A stretch of DNA of 13,757 nt from Sporisorium sorghi. Taxonomy: Eukaryota > Basidiomycota > Ustilaginomycetes > Ustilaginales > Ustilaginaceae. The notes under the pieces were generated by a model, which searched no databases, was not told where the DNA came from, and worked only from the letters and a program-made list of their open reading frames with translations. The stretch lies in assembly GCA_023212695.1 (NCBI GenBank), contig JALCCG010000414.1, positions 1 to 13,757 on the forward strand. Reading direction: 5' to 3'. The stretch's first letter is position 1. Each line of letters starts with the position of its first letter. Position numbers and translations under genes: made by a program. This document shows positions 1 to 7,754 of the stretch, one piece after another.

Positions 1-112
1 GTTCAATTCTCTATTTCAACGTTCCACCGAAGTGGTCCGTTTTACTCACTCGTTGTTCAGTTTTCAAAGATCAACTTTCTTGCTTGTCACCAACAATTTA
101 TCTCGTTAGCAA
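1..112 (-). promoter_or_regulatory. rRNA operon leader with boxA-like antitermination site
   Basis: Read on the minus strand, this stretch has the signature of a Bacillus/Paenibacillus pre-16S leader. The segment GATCTTTGAAAACTGAAC (about 71 to 54) matches the boxA-type antitermination and processing sequence found before 16S rRNA in these bacteria. A small hairpin with a UUCG tetraloop (CCAC-TTCG-GTGG) follows. No rRNA sequence itself lies in the window, so the 16S gene is inferred to start just beyond position 1. A related boxA also occurs in 16S-23S spacers, but the promoters directly upstream favour the leader. Confidence 0.72.
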
Positions 113-119
113 CTTTTAT

Positions 120-148
120 ATCTTACCACATCCGCTCGATCGTTACAA
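120..148 (-). promoter_or_regulatory. Probable rRNA promoter P2
   Basis: On the minus strand, TTGTAA (148-143) and TAAGAT (125-120) are separated by 17 bp, a sigma-A-type arrangement. Upstream lies a very A/T-rich segment (about 180-149) with A-tracts, as expected for an UP element of a strong rRNA promoter. The predicted start is about 113, which places the boxA leader directly downstream. It is the inner of two tandem promoters. The assignment rests on spacing and context only. Confidence 0.6.
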
Positions 149-233
149 GCTTTTTTTGAATTTATTTTTCAAATTCATTTGGCTTGTTTACTTTCGAACC
201 GTGTGCCAACCGTGTTTTCTCGGCCGGAATTAG

Positions 234-263
234 AATATACCACATGACTTAGTTACTATGCAA
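234..263 (-). promoter_or_regulatory. Probable rRNA promoter P1
   Basis: On the minus strand, TTGCAT (263-258) and TATATT (239-234) are separated by 18 bp. It sits just downstream of the pbuG terminator and upstream of P2, matching the tandem-promoter layout common before rRNA operons in Bacillota. Confidence 0.58.
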
Positions 264-278
264 GCATTTTTTTAAAAT

Positions 279-307
279 AAAAAAAACCGCCTCTGAACGA
301 GACGGTT
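279..307 (-). terminator. Rho-independent terminator of pbuG
   Basis: On the minus strand, a 9-bp stem pairs AACCGTCTC with GAGGCGGTT, including one G-U pair. The loop is GTTCA and the stem runs straight into an eight-T run (286-279). It begins about 25 bp after the pbuG stop codon and separates that gene from the rRNA promoters downstream. Confidence 0.93.
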
Positions 308-332
308 CTATTATGCAACAACTATGAAATTG

Positions 333-1703
333 TTATTCAGCACCCAGGAAAGCATAGCGGATCAAAATGATCACAAACAGGATCCACATCAGCCAATGCA
401 CCTTCGTATCTGTGCGTCCAGTCAGCTTACCGAACACAGCCAGTACCACATAAGCAATGATACCAGCGGAGATGCCGTTAGCGATACCGCCAGTGAAAGG
501 CATCAGGATGATGGTCAAGAATGCCGGGAAAGCTTGCATGAAATCATCCCAGTCGATATCGCGTACCTGACTCATCATCAGTACGCCGACAATGACAAGC
601 GCCGGAGCTGTAGCGGCAGAAGGAACAACCAAAGCGATTGGAGCCAAGAACAATGCCAGAATGAACAGCACACCTGTCGTTACAGCAGTCAAGCCTGTAC
701 GTCCACCTTCAGCAACACCGGAAGTACTCTCCACGAAAGCGGTGATTGTGCTCGTTCCAAGGAACGCACCCGCACTTACGCCGCCGGCATCAACGAGCAT
801 CGCTTTACCAAGCTTCTTCTCGCCTTCCTCTTTGTTCTTCAGAAGTCCGGCGCGGCCTGCCGTACCAACCAGCGTACCGAACGTGTCAAACAATTCAACG
901 AATGTAAAAATGAAAATAACTTCTATTAGACCAATGCCAAGCGCACCCTTCAGATCCATCTGACCGACAGCCAGATTATCAAATGAAGGAATCCAGCTTG
1001 CACCGCTCAGACCTGACAGATCCGTAACTCCCATAGGAATACCGATCAGCGTTGTCAGCACGATACCGATAAGCAAAGCGCCTTTTAACTTCAGAACCAT
1101 CAGGATGGCGATCAGGAAAAGGCCGATAATCGCAAGCAGTGTATCTTTGTTCTCAACGAAATTCCCCAAGCCCAGGTTGAAGGCACCGCCCGGTACAGGA
1201 TGAGTAATATCGGTTCCCGGATTAATCGAAGCCGTAACAATATTACCGAGCTTAAGTCCAACAATCGTGATGAACAAGCCAATACCGACTGTGATTGCAA
1301 TCTTCAAGTTATTCGGAACTGCCGTCAACAGCATTTGGCGAACCTTCGTTACCGTAAGAATGATGAAGACGATACCGGAGATAAATACGGCGCCGAGTGC
1401 CGCCTGCCAGGTAATCGCTCCATTTGAGCTTAACACGACGGTCATGAAATACGCATTCAATCCCATACCAGGTGCCAATGCAACCGGGATGTTAACAAAA
1501 AAGCCCATCGCCATCGTCACAAGACCCGCACCGACTGCAGTGGCGAAGAACACGCCTTCCTGCGGAATGCCCGCGCCCTCAGGACCCAAGAACAGATTGT
1601 TGACCAGCAGGATGTAAGCCATGGTCATAAAAGTGGTCAAGCCTGCAATAATCTCGGTTCTTACATTTGTTCCGTGTTCCTTTAGCTTAAAGAAACGCTC
1701 CAT
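333..1703 (-). CDS. pbuG: Guanine/hypoxanthine permease, NCS2 family (PbuG type)
   Basis: Encodes a 456-residue polytopic membrane protein of the AzgA-like branch of the NCS2 nucleobase transporter family, expected to bring guanine and hypoxanthine in with protons for salvage. Family signatures visible are the N-terminal segment with TEIIAGLTTFMTMAYILLVN, the stretch with FVELFDTFGTLVGTAGRAG, and the following GTSTITAFVESTSGVAEGGR. Hydrophobic segments span nearly the whole length, and the size is close to that of B. subtilis PbuG. I chose the ATG at 1703 and not one 14 codons upstream, because MERFFKLKEHG is the family's usual start and AAGGGGG lies about 11 nt before it. The gene stands alone between its own promoter and terminator. 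The substrate is supported by the family and by the guanine riboswitch and PurBoxes upstream. Adenine or xanthine transport cannot be excluded from sequence alone. Confidence 0.92.
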   Translation of the reverse strand: MERFFKLKEHGTNVRTEIIAGLTTFMTMAYILLVNNLFLGPEGAGIPQEGVFFATAVGAGLVTMAMGFFVNIPVALAPGMGLNAYFMTVVLSSNGAITWQAALGAVFISGIVFIILTVTKVRQMLLTAVPNNLKIAITVGIGLFITIVGLKLGNIVTASINPGTDITHPVPGGAFNLGLGNFVENKDTLLAIIGLFLIAILMVLKLKGALLIGIVLTTLIGIPMGVTDLSGLSGASWIPSFDNLAVGQMDLKGALGIGLIEVIFIFTFVELFDTFGTLVGTAGRAGLLKNKEEGEKKLGKAMLVDAGGVSAGAFLGTSTITAFVESTSGVAEGGRTGLTAVTTGVLFILALFLAPIALVVPSAATAPALVIVGVLMMSQVRDIDWDDFMQAFPAFLTIILMPFTGGIANGISAGIIAYVVLAVFGKLTGRTDTKVHWLMWILFVIILIRYAFLGAE

Positions 1704-1784
1704 TGTAGAGATATCCCCCTTAAAATTAATGACACGGCAACACACAAATAGACCCTAAGGATAGATCCCCAGGGCCGTCGCTTG

Positions 1785-1930
1785 AAAAAAGAGCCGCAAA
1801 ACAATCATTCGCATGCTGCCGGGCAGCATCCTTATCGAATAACCGACAGCCGATCAGGAGCAATGCTCCATCTAGCTGGCCGGTCTCGAATGCTGGACGA
1901 GTCCGCATCATTATATTGCCGCTCTTCTTT
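1785..1930 (-). terminator. Riboswitch expression platform: long-range terminator hairpin
   Basis: Directly after the aptamer, AAGAGCGGCAA (1926-1916, minus strand) can pair with TTGCGGCTCTT (1799-1789) at 10 of 11 positions. Adding A-T and G-U pairs extends the stem to 1930/1785. Its 3' side runs into a T6 tract (1790-1785). The two arms are separated by about 115 nt holding smaller hairpins, for example ATGCTGC/GCAGCAT and GGAGC/GCTCC. This is the only strong stem before the T-tract that I found. It overlaps P1 of the aptamer by only two positions, so the guanine-bound form could allow termination. The matching antiterminator was not identified. Confidence 0.5.
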
Positions 1931-1994
1931 TCGTAGCGAGATCATTACGGTGACCTGTAGAGACTCCCGGGCCCATTCCCGGGATTATACGAAA
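1929..1994 (-). ncRNA. Purine riboswitch aptamer, guanine type
   Basis: On the minus strand the segment folds as a canonical three-way purine aptamer. P1 is TTTCGTA/TACGAAA. It is followed by the conserved TATAAT, then P2 (CCCGGG arms with loop AATGGG). J2/3 carries the conserved TCTAC, and P3 is AGGTCA/TGATCT with loop CCGTAA. The GG of loop 2 and CC of loop 3 can form the usual kissing contact. The specificity position in J3/1 (GCTAC) is a C, which pairs with guanine in this family. An adenine sensor would have U. Binding should favour termination and lower pbuG expression when guanine is plentiful. Confidence 0.94.
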
Positions 1995-2034
1995 AAGCTC
2001 GTTATTTGTTGTTGTCATGTCAGTTTCTACACAT

Positions 2035-2064
2035 ATTCTAGGACGAGAAGCCCAAGCTTGTCAA
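2035..2064 (-). promoter_or_regulatory. Sigma-A promoter of pbuG
   Basis: On the minus strand a perfect -35 box TTGACA (2064-2059) is followed after 18 bp by TAGAAT (2040-2035). The predicted start, near 2028, leaves about 35 nt before the riboswitch, so the aptamer lies fully inside the transcript. Confidence 0.82.
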
Positions 2065-2068
2065 TAAC

Positions 2069-2113
2069 AAAAACGAATATTAAACTTGTTAATTTAAAGA
2101 AACGTTCGGAAAT
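2069..2113 (-). promoter_or_regulatory. Pair of inverted PurBoxes (PurR operator)
   Basis: On the minus strand, ATTTCCGAACGTT (2113-2101) matches the PurBox consensus AWWWCCGAACWWT at 12 of 13 positions. The second copy, AATATTCGTTTTT (2081-2069), is in inverted orientation and matches at 11 of 13. The boxes are 19 bp apart and the nearer one ends 4 bp upstream of the -35 box. B. subtilis PurR binds paired inverted PurBoxes, and its pbuG is in the PurR regulon. The spacing is slightly longer than the usual 16-17 bp as I recall it. Confidence 0.65.
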
Positions 2114-2358
2114 TGACTCCACTTGTCATATCCCATCTAGGACAAATGGACCGCATACGACAAAAAACAACCCCAGAACGTGGGATACTGCGCACAGTGG
2201 CGTTGAAAAGAGTTAAAATCATTCTGGTGTTCACTCTAGCTTGGTGCTTCAATAAATAGAATAAAAATACAAAAAAAAGACAAAATAGCCCTGCACCGAG
2301 GCCTCTCCCTATAATTGTATTAGGTGATCAGACATAAGAAATGATTAGCCTCTTGGAA
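2114..2358. other. Intergenic DNA without assigned gene
   Basis: No convincing gene lies here. On the minus strand a short imperfect stem at 2303-2287 (GGCCT with AGGGCT) is followed, after a short A/T-rich stretch, by a T-rich run ending near 2271. This could be a weak backup terminator behind guaA. A 7-bp inverted repeat, TATCCCA (2129-2135) and TGGGATA (2181-2187), is of unknown meaning. Confidence 0.4.
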
Positions 2359-2477
2359 AAAAGCTTCTGCCCGAATCTCTAGGCCATGGAAGCTTCTGCC
2401 CAAATCTCTAGGCCATAGAAGCTTCTGCCTGAATCGCCAGGCCATAATACAGCTTCTGTCCAAGTCATTTTGGACAT
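2359..2477 (-). repeat. Four tandem hairpin-like repeat units downstream of guaA
   Basis: On the minus strand, four head-to-tail units start at 2477 (32 nt), 2445 (29), 2416 (29) and 2387 (29). Each begins ATG(G/T)CC and ends with GGCAGAAGCTT or a close variant. Units 3 and 4 agree at 26 of 29 positions and units 2 and 3 at 24 of 29. The first two units keep clear stems with different bases: TGTCCA/TGGACA in the first, GCCTG/CAGGC in the second. In the last two only GCC(T)/(G)GGC remains. Units abut with no spacers and 29 is not a multiple of three, so this is neither a CRISPR array nor a coding repeat. The array starts right at the end of the guaA terminator T-tract. Function unknown. Confidence 0.8.
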
Positions 2478-2526
2478 AAAAAACGCTCCCTCTCATCTGC
2501 CAAAAGAAGCAAATGAAAGGGAGCGT
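2478..2526 (-). terminator. Rho-independent terminator of guaA
   Basis: On the minus strand a 14-bp stem pairs ACGCTCCCTTTCAT (2526-2513) with ATGAGAGGGAGCGT (2496-2483). One pair is G-U, and six Ts follow. It begins 19 bp after the guaA stop codon. Confidence 0.95.
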
Positions 2527-2545
2527 ATATTTTACTATTCCGATC

Positions 2546-4084
2546 CTATTCCCACTCGATCGTTGCTGGTGGTTTGGACGTCACGTCATACACGATGCGG
2601 TTGACGTTCTCGACTTCGTTCACGATGCGCACGGAGATCTTCTCCAGAATATCCCATGGGATACGCGCCCAGTCAGCCGTCATGCCGTCAATGGAAGTTA
2701 CAGCACGGATGCCTACGGTGTAGGAATACGTACGCGCGTCACCCATTACGCCGACACTCTTCATGTTCGGAAGCGCCGTGAAATACTGCCAGATCTCGCG
2801 ATCCAGGCCAGCCTTGGCGATTTCTTCACGCAGGATGTAGTCGGAATCACGAACGATTTGCAGCTTGTCCTCCGTCACTTCGCCCAGTACACGAATCGCC
2901 AGACCCGGTCCAGGGAAAGGTTGACGGTGCACGATTGCTTCAGGCAAGCCAAGCTCTTCGCCCACCTTGCGAACCTCATCCTTAAAGAGAGCTTTCAATG
3001 GCTCGATCAGCGTGAACTTCATGTCTTCAGGCAGCCCGCCAACATTGTGGTGAGATTTGATGGTATGCGCCGTCTCGGTACCACTCTCAACGATATCGGT
3101 ATAGAGCGTACCTTGAGCCAGGAATGCAAAATCATCAAACTTGCTGGATTCCTCATCAAATACATAGATGAACTCGTTGCCGATGATTTTACGTTTTTTC
3201 TCCGGATCGTCTACGCCTTTCAGCTTGGACATGAAGCGTTCCTGAGCGTCAATCTTAACAACCTTCATGTCGAATTTGCCAACGAAGGTCTCCATAACAC
3301 TCTCAGCCTCGCCCTTGCGCAGCAGACCATGATCGATGAACATACAAGTCAGCTGATCACCGATGGCTCTGTGAATCAGCATCGCTACAACGGAGGAATC
3401 AACGCCACCGCTCAGTGCGCACAGTACTTTTTGCTCGCCGACAACTTCACGGATTTCACGAAGCTGATCCTCGATGAAAGTCTCCATGCTCCAGTTGCCC
3501 TCGCAACCGCACACTTCATACAGGAAATTCTTGATCATCTCATTACCATGAACGGAGTGACGCACCTCCGGATGGAACTGAACAGCATACAGCTTCTTCT
3601 CTTCGTTGCTCATGGCTGCGATCGGAGCAGATTCCGTTCCTGCATCCAGCTTGAAGCCGGAAGGCAGCGATACCACATGATCGCCATGACTCATCCATAC
3701 CGTTTGTTTTTGCTCAATCCCTTTTACAAGCGTTGAGTTCGGAGCAAATTCCAATTCGGCCTTACCGTACTCGCGCTTCGAGGCGCGTTCCACTTTGCCG
3801 TCCAGCTGCTGAGCCATAAGCTGCATACCGTAGCAAATACCAAAAATCGGCAGCTCCAGATCATAAATGGCAGGATCCACATGCGGCGCATTTTCAGCGT
3901 ATACGCTTGAAGGACCTCCTGAGAAAACAATGCCGCGCGGGGAAAGAGCTTTAATCTTCTCGACGGGCGTGTTGTATGGCAAAAGCTCACTATAAACGCC
4001 AAGATCGCGAATGCGTCGTGCTATAAGTTGGTTGTACTGTCCACCGAAGTCCAAAACTACGATGATTTCATTAGGCTTATTCAT
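2546..4084 (-). CDS. guaA: GMP synthase (glutamine-hydrolysing)
   Basis: A 512-residue enzyme converting XMP to GMP with ATP and glutamine, the last step of guanine nucleotide synthesis in the cytosol. The N-terminal class I glutamine amidotransferase domain (about 1-195) carries the nucleophile Cys84 in GICYGMQ and the His171/Glu173 pair in VQFHPEV. The ATP-pyrophosphatase domain follows with the PP-loop SGGVDSS (225-231). The C-terminal dimerisation domain ends in the typical [10 protein letters not shown]. Length is within one or two residues of B. subtilis GuaA and all key residues are present. The ATG at 4084 has GGGAGG 8 nt upstream. The gene has its own promoter and terminator and no riboswitch in its short leader. 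It lies between the yebA-type gene and pbuG, as in B. subtilis. Confidence 0.98.
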   Translation of the reverse strand: MNKPNEIIVVLDFGGQYNQLIARRIRDLGVYSELLPYNTPVEKIKALSPRGIVFSGGPSSVYAENAPHVDPAIYDLELPIFGICYGMQLMAQQLDGKVERASKREYGKAELEFAPNSTLVKGIEQKQTVWMSHGDHVVSLPSGFKLDAGTESAPIAAMSNEEKKLYAVQFHPEVRHSVHGNEMIKNFLYEVCGCEGNWSMETFIEDQLREIREVVGEQKVLCALSGGVDSSVVAMLIHRAIGDQLTCMFIDHGLLRKGEAESVMETFVGKFDMKVVKIDAQERFMSKLKGVDDPEKKRKIIGNEFIYVFDEESSKFDDFAFLAQGTLYTDIVESGTETAHTIKSHHNVGGLPEDMKFTLIEPLKALFKDEVRKVGEELGLPEAIVHRQPFPGPGLAIRVLGEVTEDKLQIVRDSDYILREEIAKAGLDREIWQYFTALPNMKSVGVMGDARTYSYTVGIRAVTSIDGMTADWARIPWDILEKISVRIVNEVENVNRIVYDVTSKPPATIEWE

Positions 4085-4113
4085 TACCGGGCCTCCCTTG
4101 ATTAATGAAATTA

Positions 4114-4143
4114 ATTATACGCAACCCCAATTCATACCGTCAA
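4114..4143 (-). promoter_or_regulatory. Sigma-A promoter of guaA
   Basis: On the minus strand TTGACG (4143-4138) and a perfect TATAAT (4119-4114) are 18 bp apart. The predicted start near 4107 gives a leader of only about 22 nt, too short for a riboswitch. The -35 box lies about 20 bp past the stop codon of the upstream transglutaminase gene. No clear terminator separates them, so some read-through is possible. Confidence 0.8.
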
Positions 4144-4162
4144 GAAAGAGGGCCCTTTGTTT

Positions 4163-6487
4163 TCATGCCAGTTTTTTGACAATTCGGATGCATTGACGTA
4201 AAAAGAGTACTTTTTCCGTACGGGACCAAGGTTCGTCCTTGTATGCCGCCCGCTCCCAGCGCTGTGCAAACTGCTCCAGATCCGCTCTGAATTCGACATC
4301 GGCAATCGACAAGGAATGGACATATTGACGAAGGGTCTGCCCTCTCTCCAAGGCTCCAAACCGGCGCTGCAGCTTGTCCCAAACCAGTACGGAAGCGGAT
4401 ACAAGACCCTCACGCCTGCTTACCGCTATCGTTCTGGCCATCCTGATGAAGGCAAACCTCTCGCGAACGGCCGGAATTTGATAAATGACTGCCACGATGA
4501 CAGGAAGAATAAGCAGAAGTAAGCCCCCAAACATCACGGGACCGATCACGGATATCAGAAGTAATACTTTAACGGCTGCGTTAATGACGGAATCCCAGAA
4601 GTCTAACCAAGGCTTAAACCCGGCAGGAGCTGAATCGCTGGCAACCGAAAGTGGCGACATCGGCTCAATGCCAAACCCGGGGGTCGGATCAAACGTCACC
4701 CAGCCATGATCGGGAAAAAAGACTTCAACCCAGGCATGCGCATTCTTCTGTGCGATCTCGTACCGATCGACCGTTCCCGCGACCCGCTCGCCAGGTGCAA
4801 ATCCAGTTACATAGCGTGCGGGGATGCCTTCAGATCGGAGAAGTACGGTCATCGTTGTAGCAAAATGAACACAGTACCCTTCCTTCGTATCAAACAAGAA
4901 ATGATCCGTAAAGTCTGTACCCTCAGGCGGCACCGATGTTTGCAGCGAATACGTATAGTTCTGCTCCAAATAGGATTCGATAGCTTCGGCCTTTTCATAC
5001 CTGTTCGCAGCTGTCGAGGTGATCTCCTCCCCTAAATTGCGTACTCTAAGCGGCAGCTGTTCGGGAAGCTGCAGGTACATTTCTTTCATATATTCCGGAT
5101 CGTCACCAGACGCACTTCGAAGTGATGGCACATCAGGCTGATCGTATAAAGATTCAATGGTAAAACCGGTTACCGCACTTTGGCCTTGTAAAGATACACT
5201 TTCGGAGAGCCGATCAACGGATAAGGTTGGCGCCCCTCTCTCCCTGGAAGATTGGATCTCATTCACGCGGGTAATGATGCCTCCTGCCAGAAGCGTCTGA
5301 ATGGGCGTATCCTTGTCAAAAGTCAGCGTCTGAACCAGCGTGTTTCCTGCAGGCCGCTCCCAGAAGGGCAGGATCCCGCTCAGATCTTCGGATACCTTGA
5401 CCGACTTGCGGATGGAAGGATCAATCCCCCATTTTCGGCCGTCATACAGGTTATAAGTGTCTCCCCGCCAATAGGTGCGCACAGGCGACTGCGCCGTAAA
5501 ATACAGCTCATCACTGAGCGTCAGCGGCCCGCCTAAATCTTTTCCCTGAGCAGCATAACCCGTAACCTGGGAGGCAGGAACCGCTGGCTCTGTATTTCCC
5601 CGGAGCCGCTCCCCCCAGCCCGACAAGCGCTCGGCCACCTCGGTTAAAGACAACCCCATGCCTGCCGAAGGCTCGCTCAAGGCTCCTCCCATTCGGGTAA
5701 CTCCTGTTATCAGAAATGAGGTTGCCAGCACAATCAGACCCCATCGCAGCACGGGCAATCCCGACAAGCGACCGACTTTTACAGGCTCATGGACCTGTAT
5801 ATCGCTACACGCACCCTCGACGGTTTCCTGCTTCAGCTTAAGAATCAGCATCATGCCCTGTGCCAGCAAAATATACAACACAGCCCGCATCATATCACGA
5901 TAGATGCTCTCCTCCATGGCAGATTCCAGCACAGCTAAATAAAGCAGTGTCGAACCGCCAAACAGCCAGACGGTCCGGCGGTGTAATGCCAGCATATGGA
6001 CGGCAGATACCATAATCCCCCACCCAACGAGCAGGACGATGGTCCTCGTCTCCTGGCTTAACGCTGTAAACTCCCACGCACGACTGAATGCCGCAGCATC
6101 ATCCGGAAGTATCGCCGAAGCGTAGTCAACAAACCACGCGAGCGGATTCCGATAATCGAATAATTGGGAGCATAGCCAAATTACCAGTACGGCATTCAGC
6201 GGCAGCCACACCCAGCCTCGCCACGTAAACAATCCTTGCAGCAGCAGAAATACAGCCCAGAGGGATAAGGCTTGCAGCACAAGGTAGCTGCTCCCCTCTC
6301 CCGCAGCGTGAAGCGGCAGGAGCCACTCTGACAGGAGCCCCAACACAGGCAATGTAATAAGAAAACGATGAAGCAGCGTTCCGTGTGTTAATCGGGAATG
6401 AAACAAATTCGGCAGGAGCTTGGTTTCCAACCTCTGACTCCCCCGACGGCCAGCTTCAACGGACGAGCTGTTGCTGGATCCTCTCAT
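4163..6487 (-). CDS. yebA: Membrane-bound transglutaminase-like protein (YebA/TgpA type)
   Basis: A protein of about 774 residues with a multi-pass N-terminal membrane region (about seven hydrophobic segments between residues 40 and 265), an extracellular transglutaminase-like domain, and one more C-terminal membrane segment (about 637-670) before a cytosolic tail. The catalytic triad is intact: Cys539 in GYCVHFATT, His584 in NAHAWVEVF and Asp600 in TFDPTPGF. Such proteins are presumed to act on extracytoplasmic proteins, as a protease or cross-linking enzyme. The substrate is unknown. I prefer the ATG at 6487, which has AGGGGGTG 6 nt upstream, over a GTG three codons earlier that sits on top of the ribosome-binding site. 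It overlaps the DUF58 gene by 32 nt. The trio MoxR-DUF58-transglutaminase recurs widely, suggesting one membrane-associated assembly. Confidence 0.88.
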   Translation of the reverse strand: MRGSSNSSSVEAGRRGSQRLETKLLPNLFHSRLTHGTLLHRFLITLPVLGLLSEWLLPLHAAGEGSSYLVLQALSLWAVFLLLQGLFTWRGWVWLPLNAVLVIWLCSQLFDYRNPLAWFVDYASAILPDDAAAFSRAWEFTALSQETRTIVLLVGWGIMVSAVHMLALHRRTVWLFGGSTLLYLAVLESAMEESIYRDMMRAVLYILLAQGMMLILKLKQETVEGACSDIQVHEPVKVGRLSGLPVLRWGLIVLATSFLITGVTRMGGALSEPSAGMGLSLTEVAERLSGWGERLRGNTEPAVPASQVTGYAAQGKDLGGPLTLSDELYFTAQSPVRTYWRGDTYNLYDGRKWGIDPSIRKSVKVSEDLSGILPFWERPAGNTLVQTLTFDKDTPIQTLLAGGIITRVNEIQSSRERGAPTLSVDRLSESVSLQGQSAVTGFTIESLYDQPDVPSLRSASGDDPEYMKEMYLQLPEQLPLRVRNLGEEITSTAANRYEKAEAIESYLEQNYTYSLQTSVPPEGTDFTDHFLFDTKEGYCVHFATTMTVLLRSEGIPARYVTGFAPGERVAGTVDRYEIAQKNAHAWVEVFFPDHGWVTFDPTPGFGIEPMSPLSVASDSAPAGFKPWLDFWDSVINAAVKVLLLISVIGPVMFGGLLLLILPVIVAVIYQIPAVRERFAFIRMARTIAVSRREGLVSASVLVWDKLQRRFGALERGQTLRQYVHSLSIADVEFRADLEQFAQRWERAAYKDEPWSRTEKVLFLRQCIRIVKKLA

Positions 6488-7754
6488 ACCCGGCACCCCC
6501 TATCCGGGTTGAATTCTCATAAGCCGATAACTCTTGCAAATAAACCAGCTTCCCGCCTTTGCTGAAAAATTCATGCGCCCACTCCGGGTGATCCTGATCT
6601 CCCCCTTGAACAGGCGATGCGTTTACAGGGGATTTCATCCGCTTTGCCATTTGCGTACAGTAAATGGTCACTTTTCTGCTGCCTTCATTCAGCAGGTTTA
6701 TTCCGGTAACAGCCACATTCTTATGGAACACACCTGTCATTACAGCCCATTCCGTATTTTTCTCTGAAGAGTTATGTGAAAACTCAAACCTGGGCCTCCG
6801 TACAGAATCCTTCTCAGCCAGCTGAACGGAAGCAAACGGCAGCAGTATATCCTGATGATGCTCTGAGGAAGCTCCTTTGTACTCGATAGGCTGATTCGCT
6901 ACACCAGCCCCATCCATTCGCAGCTTGAATGGCATTCTGTCGCGAAGAAGCTGTGTTACCAGTCCTACTGCGACAGATACGGTTTCTTCGAAAGCATCCT
7001 CCGGTTTCACTCCTTCATATCCGAAGTAACCTTGGAGCGCTGTATCCAGCACAATTCCCTGTCTTACCCCGTAACCTTCATGCGGCATAAAAGATTGCAG
7101 ACGTCCAAGCTTCGCGGAGTTCTTCCAATGAATCCGGTTCATGGGATCACCGGGAATATAATCACGGACGCCGGTACCTCTCGTTTCTTTCCATACCCTC
7201 ACCCGTGCACGCTCATCCTCTCTGTCCATATCGCTTCCCTGCACAAGCACCTGGGCCTCGGGCCACTTCATGGGCCTTGGGAGTACGATAAAGCCGCCAG
7301 TGTCACTTTGCAGACTCCGGCATGTCCTGAACCAGCCGAACATATCGCCCCATTCCACCTCACTATAGATTGAAGACCAGACTCCGCGGGGAACCTGGTT
7401 CAGACGGTAGGTATACTCGAGCCGCTTGCGCATGCCAGGAAACAGAAGCTTGCGATATTCCCTGCCACCCATCCGATCGGTTACGATGAGCCATGGAAGA
7501 GGCAGCACCGAGCGATAGGTGATCTGAACGGTCATCTCAATGGAATCTCCCGCCTGTATGCAGGCAGGGGAACTTCTACGGGAAATGGTCATCCGGGTTG
7601 GACCGAACAAACTCGTTAACCCCCCGCATAACAATAGAAACGTACACGCTAACCATACAAATCGAAGCGATTCCCCGCCTAACCACAGATACAGCCCAAG
7701 CGCTGCGAACCAGATGGCGATCCCCCTCGACCATTCCAGCAAACCGCGTCTCAT
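6456..7754 (-). CDS. yeaD: DUF58 domain protein (YeaD type)
   Basis: A 432-residue protein with two N-terminal membrane segments (about 11-28 and 31-49). The DUF58 signature is at 196-215 (RDYIPGDPMNRIHWKNSAK), followed by a region that in this family resembles a von Willebrand A-like fold. The biochemical role is not established. DUF58 proteins consistently pair with MoxR ATPases, which may assemble or activate them. The ATG at 7754 overlaps the MoxR stop codon as ATGA, and AAGGGAAG lies about 7 nt upstream, so translation is probably coupled. The 3' end overlaps the transglutaminase gene. No motif looks broken. Confidence 0.9.
   Translation of the reverse strand: MRRGLLEWSRGIAIWFAALGLYLWLGGESLRFVWLACTFLLLCGGLTSLFGPTRMTISRRSSPACIQAGDSIEMTVQITYRSVLPLPWLIVTDRMGGREYRKLLFPGMRKRLEYTYRLNQVPRGVWSSIYSEVEWGDMFGWFRTCRSLQSDTGGFIVLPRPMKWPEAQVLVQGSDMDREDERARVRVWKETRGTGVRDYIPGDPMNRIHWKNSAKLGRLQSFMPHEGYGVRQGIVLDTALQGYFGYEGVKPEDAFEETVSVAVGLVTQLLRDRMPFKLRMDGAGVANQPIEYKGASSEHHQDILLPFASVQLAEKDSVRRPRFEFSHNSSEKNTEWAVMTGVFHKNVAVTGINLLNEGSRKVTIYCTQMAKRMKSPVNASPVQGGDQDHPEWAHEFFSKGGKLVYLQELSAYENSTRIGGAGYERIQQQLVR

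Noticed and set aside
151..180. AT-rich 7-bp inverted repeat (TGAATTT/AAATTCA) as a terminator
   Set aside because: On the minus strand it is followed by A and not T residues. It fits better as the A/T-rich UP-element region before rRNA promoter P2.
324..929. 201-codon plus-strand open frame opposite pbuG
   Set aside because: It overlaps the terminal part of a clear NCS2 permease gene and encodes a hydrophilic sequence with no recognisable domain.
1726..1911. 61-codon minus-strand open frame between the riboswitch and pbuG, a possible leader peptide
   Set aside because: It starts inside the riboswitch expression platform with only a weak purine-rich site upstream and runs through the terminator arm. 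RNA structure explains the segment better.
1782..2216. 144-codon open frame on the plus strand
   Set aside because: It covers the complement of the riboswitch, promoter and PurBoxes, its translation has no recognisable features, and no good ribosome-binding site precedes it.
2359..2477. CRISPR array
   Set aside because: The units abut with no unique spacers, differ from each other, and no cas gene is in the window.
2513..3736. 407-codon open frame on the plus strand
   Set aside because: It lies antisense to guaA, which has all catalytic motifs, and shows no recognisable domain. It is a by-product of guaA codon use.
4085..4113. Riboswitch or PurBox in front of guaA
   Set aside because: The leader between the predicted start and the ATG is only about 22 nt, and no PurBox pair was seen near the promoter.
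4140..4160. Terminator between the transglutaminase gene and guaA
   Set aside because: AAAGGGCCCTCTTT on the minus strand allows only a four-pair stem and no proper T-run follows.
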